In this document: positions 1 through 4,994 of the stretch, piece by piece
Position numbering within the stretch: the stretch's first letter is position 1
Layout: each line of letters starts with the position of its first letter
Assembly: GCA_003175865.1 (NCBI GenBank)
Contig: PSRF01000182.1
Coordinates: forward strand, 1-6,437
Source of the DNA: Blastocatellia bacterium
Lineage (GTDB): Bacteria; Acidobacteriota; Blastocatellia; Pyrinomonadales; Pyrinomonadaceae
Length of the DNA stretch: 6,437 bases
Reading direction: 5' to 3'
The notes under the pieces: generated by a model
The model's database searches: none
What the model was told of the DNA's origin: nothing
The model's input: only the letters and a program-made list of their open reading frames with translations
Program-made: the position numbers and the translations under genes

Positions 1-966
1 GACTGTCGGCAGTTTCATGTAGAGCACCTTGCCTGAAATCCCGGCGACCTTGACCGGCTTGAGCCAAGTATCGAATGAGTGTCGATTGACTCGAGTGGCT
101 AAACCGAGAAGGATTGAACGCCACGCCTCCTCACCGGCTTCCTGGTCGAGATCTCGAGGTAGTTGATATTCCAGTCTTGTCTCCGACACCGGCGCCACGC
201 TCGCTGCGACCGGACGCTTGGGCGCGCCGTCCTGCTCTTTCGCGAGCCAGTTTGTGACGAACCGCCGGATCCCTGATTTCGTTTTTCTGTTCCGCTGGTT
301 GCTGAGCAGCCAGCCACGCATCTTTCGCAACTCTTGCAGTACGTCGACCGCTGGATAGAGCTCGAGCCACTCTTTCATCTCATCCGATGTGACCGGATAC
401 TCAGCTCCGTCGTTTAGAGGAAGCGTGATGATCGGCGCCGCTGGCGTTGCGCTTGCCGCAACGCAAACGTCTTTCTCTTGTTCCTTCTCTTGTTCCTGTT
501 CTTGTTCCTGATTCGCCAAAGCCTTTGCGCAGGCTTCCATGAAGGCTTGATGAAAGGATTCACCTAAGGCTTTAGTAAAGGCTTTAAGTCGCTCGTATGC
601 TTCCGTTTTGAGCGAACACTCGGGAACCTCATCCCAGGAAGCGCGCCAGCTTCTAACTACGTTTGGACTCTCTGGCTGGTTGTACTTGATCGCATTGGGA
701 ATCCACACCACGCGAGCCCTCCAGTCGGCTTTCACTAAGCCTTGCCGAAAGAGTTCGCCAAAGGCTTTCCGAAAGCCTTTAACTGGCCATTCAAGCGATT
801 CAGCCAAACCCATCTCTCCAGCGCGGAACAATCCTGGCAGATTAGTTGTGTGCGGTCCGGTCAGGAGGAAAAACCATAGATACCTCCCCGAAGGTTCTGG
901 TCGGGACAACGCTTGAAACTTTGCATCTCCCCAGGTTCGGGTATCAACCTTTCGGTAGCGCCCCAT
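1..966 (-). CDS. Phage/ICE-type replication protein with DnaA N-terminal-like tail (partial at left edge)
   Basis: The minus-strand frame is open from the ATG at 966 to the window edge: 322 codons with no stop, and the end of the gene lies outside. An upstream GGAGG sits 7 bases before the ATG, and an in-frame stop at 991-993 limits the start. Residues 1-110 form a conserved block (GRYRKVDTRTWGD at the start, then WFFLLTGPHTTNLPGLF, then KYNQPESPNVVRSW) that I associate with replisome-organiser-like proteins of phages and integrative elements. Residues 63-150 carry a 4-residue repeat (KAFT, KALG, QAFM) predicted as an amphipathic helix, followed by a Glu/Gln/Lys tract (152-165). Residues 190-246 hold a second conserved block (AVDVLQELRKMRGWLL, then RFVTNWLAKEQ). 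Residues 281-322 (AWRSILLGL, SFDTWLKPV, LYMKLP) resemble the DnaA N-terminal domain, which recruits helicase. The role inferred is replication initiation or helicase loading for a mobile element. Family assignment is from memory of motifs. Confidence 0.85.
   Translation of the reverse strand, partial: MGRYRKVDTRTWGDAKFQALSRPEPSGRYLWFFLLTGPHTTNLPGLFRAGEMGLAESLEWPVKGFRKAFGELFRQGLVKADWRARVVWIPNAIKYNQPESPNVVRSWRASWDEVPECSLKTEAYERLKAFTKALGESFHQAFMEACAKALANQEQEQEQEKEQEKDVCVAASATPAAPIITLPLNDGAEYPVTSDEMKEWLELYPAVDVLQELRKMRGWLLSNQRNRKTKSGIRRFVTNWLAKEQDGAPKRPVAASVAPVSETRLEYQLPRDLDQEAGEEAWRSILLGLATRVNRHSFDTWLKPVKVAGISGKVLYMKLPTV
472..510 (-). repeat. Hexamer-type low-complexity tract encoding Gln/Glu/Lys repeat
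   Basis: Units of the form TTGTTC and TTCTCT alternate on the plus strand. Read on the minus strand they encode alternating Glu with Gln or Lys inside the replication protein (residues about 152-165). The tract joins the helical repeat region to the second conserved block and is probably a flexible, charged linker. Such a tract is prone to length change by slippage. Confidence 0.7.
518..780. repeat. Cluster of AAAGSCTTT repeats inside the replication gene
   Basis: Perfect copies of AAAGCCTTT or its complement AAAGGCTTT lie at 518-526, 577-585, 760-768 and 772-780. A one-mismatch copy lies at 565-573. Two pairs (565/577 and 760/772) are spaced exactly 12 bases. They encode Lys-Ala-Phe or Lys-Gly-Phe steps of a 4-residue helical repeat, which explains them as protein repeats. 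The near-palindromic unit inside a replication gene could also act as iterons, but that is speculation. Confidence 0.5.
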
Positions 967-1046
967 CAGCAGCCTCCGTTGGCGAACAACTCAACGGTGC
1001 CGCTAGGTTGTGCAAACAGCGGTTTCCTACGTAGTTGTTCATCCAC
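966..1046 (-). CDS. Small 26-codon ORF coupled to the replication gene
   Basis: A GTG at 1046 follows a perfect GGAGG (complement of 1053-1057) by 6 bases. The frame encodes 26 residues containing RRKPLFAQPSGTVELFANGG, then a TGA whose A is the first base of the replication gene ATG (TGATG at 968-964). This spacing and overlap suggest real translation and coupling to the downstream gene. The product is too short to assign and could be a leader peptide that controls replication protein synthesis. The frame stays open upstream as far as a stop at 1119-1121, so a longer non-ATG start cannot be excluded. Confidence 0.5.
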   Translation of the reverse strand: MDEQLRRKPLFAQPSGTVELFANGGC

Positions 1047-1209
1047 GGCGCACCTCCAAGACAACAGACGTGCAACCGATCCGACGAATACTCTCTTGAC
1101 TTGAAGTGATTCTGACTGTTAGCTTCATTTTGTTTTTCCCGTCGGGTCGGCGAGATGACTTTTCTCAGGAGCTCTCGCGGCCCGATTTCGTCTTTGCGCT
1201 AACGGCAAT
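1047..1209. other. Gap between regulator remnant and 26-codon ORF
   Basis: Apart from the ribosome binding site at 1053-1057, I see no convincing gene, promoter or terminator here. A 29-codon minus-strand ORF (1039-1128) ends with an ATGA overlap onto a 32-codon ORF starting at 1042. Neither has recognisable content, and the second is out of frame with the better supported ORF at 966-1046. Confidence 0.4.
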
Positions 1210-1439
1210 TCAGACCGTCACCTGGCGCGACTCCAAAGCGAGCCTAGTCAGATGTTCAGCTCGTTCGCTGATTAATGCATTGATCGCTGCTTCCAGCGAT
1301 CGGACTTCCTCGTCGCGTAACGAGAGATCATTGTTTTCCCACATGCAAACTCGCGTCGGGTCCACATCTGCGCGGACGGCTACCGTGCCTGTGTAATCCC
1401 AGCTTGCGATCGAAGGTTGCGAAACTGAGCATTGGTCAT
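1210..1439 (-). pseudogene. XRE-type helix-turn-helix regulator disrupted by a 1-base deletion
   Basis: From the ATG at 1439 the frame reads MTNAQFRNLRSQAGITQAR and then hits TAG. This opening is typical of the first helices of small XRE/Cro-type DNA-binding domains. Shifting back one base at the CGG before the TAG continues into VAVRADVDPTRVCMWEN, the expected recognition-helix half, and the frame then stays open to the TGA at 1210-1212. Restoring one G in the short G run near 1383 would give a coherent 76-residue protein. The start overlaps the stop of the preceding gene (TGATG), and a GGAGG (complement of 1451-1455) lies 11 bases upstream. The intact form would be a repressor or activator of this module. 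A true mutation, a sequencing error or an unusual -1 frameshift are all possible; no canonical slippery heptamer is present. Confidence 0.7.
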
Positions 1440-1696
1440 CAGGACAATTTCCTCCTCAAGTAACTGTTCACAGCTGCCTGAATCTCCAGCGACTTTGTCA
1501 GGGCAGCATCAGCCCTGAGCGTACAAGACAGGCCGCGGAAATCGAACCGCTCCCGCAAGAGCCGAATGGCTTTGCAGCGATTAATCCATCCCGCATGGCC
1601 TTCCGCAACCAAAAGGCGGGCAGCCTCCAACTCAATCTTGGCGTCGGGGTTTACTGAGCCGCGGTGGTAAACGGGCACAAATCGGAGTTCGCTCAT
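1439..1696 (-). CDS. Small conserved-looking protein of unknown function
   Basis: The product is 85 residues from the ATG at 1696. A GTG at 1720 would add 8 residues, and neither start has a clear ribosome binding site, so the start is uncertain. I do not recognise the family. The protein is soluble, with an Ala/Leu/Glu-rich helical stretch (KIELEAARLLVAEGHAGW), a basic segment (NRCKAIRLLRERF) and a short RGLSCTLRAD motif. It has no membrane segment or signal peptide. Its TGA overlaps the ATG of the XRE-type regulator by one base, so the two were probably co-translated. A small element-borne regulator or accessory protein is possible but not shown. Confidence 0.65.
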   Translation of the reverse strand: MSELRFVPVYHRGSVNPDAKIELEAARLLVAEGHAGWINRCKAIRLLRERFDFRGLSCTLRADAALTKSLEIQAAVNSYLRRKLS

Positions 1697-1720
1697 CACT
1701 GTATGCAGGTCGTTAGCCAC

Positions 1721-1920
1721 GACCGCGAAGAGGCAACAACAATTTCAGCTGTCGACTATAGTGCGCCGAGGTTACCGCGCATGGGAAGAGACAATAGACC
1801 AACCTGCAAGAGAGCGTAAAAGACTGAAATCACCAGTGTTCATGCGGGTTTCAAGCGGATTTCCGACGCCTTCGAAAAAATAGGGAAAGAAGGGGAAGAA
1901 AGGTGATAGTCGGGGACTTC
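1721..1920. other. Intergenic region upstream of the regulator/replication unit
   Basis: No gene is supported in these 200 bases. A possible minus-strand -10 (TATAGT, complement of 1755-1760) has no matching -35. A purine-rich run at 1882-1903 lies just beyond the end of the 351-residue gene, giving a CT-rich 3' sequence on its transcript without a clear stem, so no firm terminator can be called. The promoter for the downstream unit is expected here but not identified. Confidence 0.4.
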
Positions 1921-2976
1921 TTACTGCGAGCCCCGTTTATTGCTCAGTTTTGTGTAAGTATCTACGGTCGCCACACGGAGACCGGTCCTTCTGGCTAATA
2001 GCCCAATCACGACATTCCTAATTCCAGCCGCGCGCTTCTCGCGAAACTCCTCTATGAAAAGCTCCCAGTCTGCGGTATTGGTCGCATCGGCGAGGATGGT
2101 GCCCTTAAACTCTAGTTGCAGCTCAGAAACTGTGATCGATGGTTTAGCCTTAGCCCGAACGATGCTTCTAACGTCCCGCATGAGAGGAATTAGCTCATGG
2201 CAGGCATTAGCAACGGCATCTTGCATGTCGACGCACGACTCCGTTACGATCTCATTGCCACGTCGCAAAAATTGCAGCATCGGCTTTGCTGAAGCCGCAA
2301 CTCGCTGAGCCTGTGTGGATTGGAACCGTTTCACAATCTCAGACTTGGCGCTCTCATCCCTGACGCCGAGCACCTCCCTAACCCGCTTCATCGTCTCTGG
2401 GATCACATATTCCATTGGTGGTTTTTCTCCACCATGCGCACTCTTCCATTCCTCGGTGATGGTGGAAACTGCTGACAGCTCGGCGACGTCCACCCCATAA
2501 ATCTTCTGAAGTAGTTTGGTCCGCCGTTCGGTCTGAGGTTCCTTCGGCACTTTGACCGAAGTAATGGGCTGCGGAGGTGGACTCAGGCTAACGTGTAGCG
2601 TACTTTTACTCTCCTCCTCCAGGTGAACAACTGCATCAACTTTCACTCCTGCTGACTCTAGGCACTGGCGCGCTAGATAAGCTGGGTTCGGGTCCTTCGG
2701 CAGTTTGGCCGTAGCTCTACACTCCAGCACCCAAGTCTTCCCATCTCCGAGCACATTCTCAGGATCAGTACTCACCAGAAAACCCTTGGCTGTCAGGATT
2801 CGGTGTGTTCTCCGCAAATGTTCTCGAACCTGGTGGTGCAACACTGGACCGATGCGGGAGGATGGCCACCAAGCAAAAAATAGTTCCGAGGGTTCTGCTG
2901 CAGTTACTGCTGGACTGGAATCTTTGACGTCAGCAACTGCAAGTTGCGCTGTCTTGTTCTGCGGCTTGATTATCAT
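1921..2976 (-). CDS. Unrecognised 351-residue protein
   Basis: The ATG at 2976 is preferred because GGAAGG lies 6 bases upstream. The longer frame to 3045 needs a TTG start without a good ribosome binding site. I do not recognise the family. Visible parts are a polar Ala/Ser-rich N-terminus (1-30), a conserved-looking block with FFAWWP (33-38) and LHHQVREHLRRTHRILTAKG (46-65), a Pro-rich linker (132-148), a largely helical middle (150-275) and a C-terminal segment (303-351). The C-terminal part ends in IGLLARRTGLRVATVDTYTK, which could be a helix-turn-helix-like end. There is no signal peptide or membrane helix, so it is likely cytoplasmic. It is co-directional with the regulator/replication unit but 200 bases upstream of it, and may belong to the same mobile module. 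Confidence 0.75.
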   Translation of the reverse strand: MIIKPQNKTAQLAVADVKDSSPAVTAAEPSELFFAWWPSSRIGPVLHHQVREHLRRTHRILTAKGFLVSTDPENVLGDGKTWVLECRATAKLPKDPNPAYLARQCLESAGVKVDAVVHLEEESKSTLHVSLSPPPQPITSVKVPKEPQTERRTKLLQKIYGVDVAELSAVSTITEEWKSAHGGEKPPMEYVIPETMKRVREVLGVRDESAKSEIVKRFQSTQAQRVAASAKPMLQFLRRGNEIVTESCVDMQDAVANACHELIPLMRDVRSIVRAKAKPSITVSELQLEFKGTILADATNTADWELFIEEFREKRAAGIRNVVIGLLARRTGLRVATVDTYTKLSNKRGSQ

Positions 2977-3261
2977 GGTTATCCTTCCGTGATGACCCGG
3001 ACGGGGGCGGCGGAAGTTCCGCCCCGCTGCGTCACCGGTGGTCAAGCCGGCAACTATCCGGTTCTGAATGCGATTGTAACTGGCTCGTCAACTCGTTTCT
3101 GTGGGAAGGGCTCTGGAAAAGTGGGAACTTAGTTTAGCCGAACGATAGATTCAGGATGAGCAGTGATGCTCCAATACTAGGCGGTGAAACTCTTAGTTGT
3201 CGGGACAGGCGGTACGGGCGTTTCTCCCGAGCACAGCGCATGAGAGTCTCGCAAAGGTGAG
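2977..3261. other. Non-coding gap containing a GC-rich hairpin
   Basis: Between the start of the 351-residue gene and the end of the channel fragment I find no supported gene. The stretch holds the ribosome binding site of the 351-residue gene, the hairpin at 3004-3025, and a few TTGAC-like hexamers on the minus strand (complement near 3040-3045 and 3086-3091) that lack a good -10 at proper spacing. Confidence 0.4.
3004..3025 (-). promoter_or_regulatory. GC-rich hairpin in leader of the 351-residue gene
   Basis: GGGGCGG (3004-3010) and CCGCCCC (3019-3025) form a perfect 7-base-pair stem with an 8-base loop, starting 28 bases upstream of the ATG at 2976. No T-run follows on the minus strand, so it does not look like a simple intrinsic terminator. 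It could be a leader RNA structure or a protein-binding site. Confidence 0.35.
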
Positions 3262-3546
3262 CTATCCAAACGGTCGGCCAAAGTAAGACAGAACCCACAA
3301 GGCAATCAGAAATACGCTGATTAGCGACTGCCACCCGGCGATGACCCGCGCCCACCCGACGGCCTTGATGTCGAACTCCTGCCGCGTCAACAACCGCAGC
3401 CACCGCCCAAAGTTGATGTCCCGGAATCCGATATTGAAAGTGCTCATCAGGCTGAAAAACATGGATGCGCGAAGCACCAGCCATTCGCGCCTGAAGAACT
3501 GAACAAGCCGTCTCACTCCACGTGCTTTCATTTCGGCAGAACGCAT
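3262..3546 (-). pseudogene. C-terminal fragment of an ion-channel-like membrane protein
   Basis: This 94-codon frame has no ribosome binding site before its ATG at 3546, and an in-frame stop lies at 3565-3567. The content looks like the tail of a larger membrane protein. Residues 27-44 (ASMFFSLMSTFNIGFRDI) sit where the pore helix and filter of two-helix channels occur, and residues 65-88 form a hydrophobic helix (WARVIAGWQSLISVFLIALW). The C-terminus YFGRPFG fits a family I recall as C-terminal parts of pentapeptide or potassium-channel-like proteins. The filter GFRD differs from the potassium-selective GYGD, so potassium selectivity would not be expected. The missing N-terminal half suggests truncation when neighbouring DNA was acquired. 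Alternatively it is a genuine small membrane protein. It was chosen over the 276-codon overlapping frame because its composition is that of a real membrane protein. Confidence 0.5.
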
Positions 3547-3604
3547 ACGATTCGACTGATGCCATCAAGAAGCAGCGCATAGAAAAGTGGGGGGTACCCA
3601 AGGT

Positions 3605-3646
3605 CTCTGCCCGATGTATACTCTTCGCCGCGAATAGCGGGCAGAG
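3605..3646 (+). promoter_or_regulatory. Inverted repeat spanning likely promoter and RBS of first TIR gene
   Basis: CTCTGCCCG (3605-3613) is matched perfectly by CGGGCAGAG (3638-3646) with a 24-base spacer. The spacer holds TATACT (3617-3622), a good -10 match, although no -35 is visible at normal spacing. The right arm overlaps the AGAGG (3643-3647) that serves as ribosome binding site for the GTG at 3655. This could be an operator for a dimeric regulator, or, if transcription starts upstream, an RNA hairpin hiding the ribosome binding site. Confidence 0.5.
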
Positions 3647-3654
3647 GCAGCTTT

Positions 3655-4830
3655 GTGAAGCAAGTGTTTCTGAGTTATGCGCGGGCGGACGGCAAAAAGG
3701 TGAAGCGGCTGTACGACGATCTGTCGCGTATGGGATCAATCCGCGTCTGGTTCGACCGTGTTGATCTGCTTCCCGGGGTAAAATGGAATCCTGCAATTCG
3801 CAAGGCGATTCGCGAGTCCGATTTCTTCCTTGCTGTGCTTTCGCAGCAAAGCGTCTCGAACCGGGGCTTCCGGCACTCCGAACTTCGTGAAGCGCTCGAC
3901 GTGTCGAAAGAGTTTCCCGAGGATTGGATATTCCTAGTCCCAACTCGGCTTGATGACTGCCCAATGCCCTTCCATGAACTGGAAGAACTCAACTATGCGG
4001 ACTTGTTCCCCAAATGGGACGACGGAGTCGCTCGGCTCTGCAGTACACTCCAAACCAGCGCATCCAGCGGCAAGCCACTAGTGCGCGACGAGATACCACA
4101 TGACGACCTATCCATCATGGTTGACGTAGACAGAGTGGGTAAGAGTGAACGCACCAGCATCGATGGTGGTAAGGTCCTTAGACGACGGAAAGAACCTCGA
4201 CGTGCCCACACTGTTAGGCGCACCTATCACTACAAGGTTGGACTGGCGGATCTAGACCTAAAGAGTGGTATCAGGACCATGGGCCGGGTTGCCCATGGAC
4301 TCGACAGTGTTCAATCGTCGTTCCATTTTACCCTTGAGCGATTATCCGCTCCGCGCAAAGCGTTGACCACGATGGACCGCTGCCCACAGTTATACCTTCC
4401 TCGTCTGCCGAAGTCTTTCTATAAGCGAGTGGGACCGCTAGATACTGATAACGTGATCTGCCTAACCCGTCGGTTCCTAGCCTTCGATGAAGGATCCTAT
4501 GTGCGCTACAATCACCTCACTGGTGATTCTCCCGCCGAGCCTCGGGTTCGTTTCATTTCCTACGCAGGTCTCCAGGAACATGCTGAAGCGGCAGGTGTGA
4601 CACTGGAAGTGGCCATTGCCTACTTAATTACGGCTGAGCTGGTGGACTACTTCCTAGACCTCGGCTATCACGACCAAACACGAAACTGTCCGATGGACCG
4701 TACCGAGGACCATTCTGAACTCACTGGCGGACTCCGGGCGGGCCACTTTTGCAAGTCCTGTGCGCGTGCACTCGACAAGGGCACACCCTTTGCGAGCGCA
4801 TTCCGAGCGATGATCGCATGGGGTCGTTAG
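3655..4830 (+). CDS. TIR-domain protein with C-terminal Cys/His-rich domain
   Basis: The product is 391 residues from a GTG at 3655, with AGAGG 7 bases upstream. Residues 3-131 form a TIR domain: FLSYARAD at 5-12, VWFD at 31-34, the strand FFLAVLS at 57-63, and SELREAL at 75-81, where E76 fits the catalytic glutamate of NAD-hydrolysing TIR domains. Residues 135-190 are a polar, basic linker. Residues 190-391 are a separate domain with DNVICLTRRFLAFDEG, an amphipathic helix near 318-335, YHDQTRNCPMD (338-348) and HFCKSCARAL (364-373). H339, C345, H364, C366 and C369 could bind zinc. The layout vaguely recalls archaemetzincin-like metalloprotease tails, but no HExxH motif is present, so protease activity is doubtful. 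There is no membrane segment, so it is likely cytoplasmic. The TIR part probably cleaves NAD when triggered, and the C-terminal domain would be sensor or second effector. It faces the same way as the second TIR gene, 164 bases ahead of it. Confidence 0.85.
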   Translation: MKQVFLSYARADGKKVKRLYDDLSRMGSIRVWFDRVDLLPGVKWNPAIRKAIRESDFFLAVLSQQSVSNRGFRHSELREALDVSKEFPEDWIFLVPTRLDDCPMPFHELEELNYADLFPKWDDGVARLCSTLQTSASSGKPLVRDEIPHDDLSIMVDVDRVGKSERTSIDGGKVLRRRKEPRRAHTVRRTYHYKVGLADLDLKSGIRTMGRVAHGLDSVQSSFHFTLERLSAPRKALTTMDRCPQLYLPRLPKSFYKRVGPLDTDNVICLTRRFLAFDEGSYVRYNHLTGDSPAEPRVRFISYAGLQEHAEAAGVTLEVAIAYLITAELVDYFLDLGYHDQTRNCPMDRTEDHSELTGGLRAGHFCKSCARALDKGTPFASAFRAMIAWGR

Positions 4831-4994
4831 ATACTTTGGGTATTCCGCGCGAATTTGACATGATACCGAAATTCAGATTGTCCTCTGGCGTCTAGTGGAG
4901 TAAGAGCAGCAATAAGAATTTTTGGTTTGCGCAAAGATGATGCGATTTGATTTGATCTCTCTGTGGCAATCCGGTGGAACAGCAAGGGAAAGCC
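4831..4994 (+). promoter_or_regulatory. Gap between TIR genes with possible promoter
   Basis: A perfect -35 hexamer TTGACA lies at 4855-4860, but the best -10 candidates near 4876-4883 are poor. An independent promoter for the second TIR gene is therefore possible but weakly supported. No terminator is clear after the first gene, so read-through is also possible. AGGGAA at 4985-4990 serves as ribosome binding site for the ATG at 4995. Confidence 0.3.

Noticed and set aside
99..370. Two short minus-strand ORFs (99-317 and 131-370)
   Set aside because: They are alternative frames inside the 322-codon open replication gene, which has clear domain content and a ribosome binding site.
608..1104. 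Plus-strand ORFs at 608-916, 846-1034 and 913-1104
   Set aside because: They are antisense to the replication gene and the 26-codon ORF, and show no recognisable protein features.
1375..1392. Programmed -1 frameshift in the helix-turn-helix gene
   Set aside because: The shift point CGG-TAG is not a slippery heptamer and no strong downstream structure is evident, so a mutation or sequence error is more likely.
1106..1396. 96-codon plus-strand ORF with a hydrophobic start
   Set aside because: It is antisense to the broken helix-turn-helix gene, whose motif is clear. The hydrophobic start is short, and no ribosome binding site is seen.
2054..3132. Plus-strand ORFs at 2054-2308, 2315-2500, 2705-2992 and 2944-3132
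   Set aside because: The first three are antisense to the 351-residue gene and the last overlaps its start and leader. All have low-information Ser/Thr-rich or mixed composition.
3134..3964. 276-codon minus-strand ORF
   Set aside because: It lies antisense to the TIR domain and overlaps the channel fragment in another frame. Its composition (Arg, Ser, Ala and His-rich with no motifs) is that of a shadow frame.
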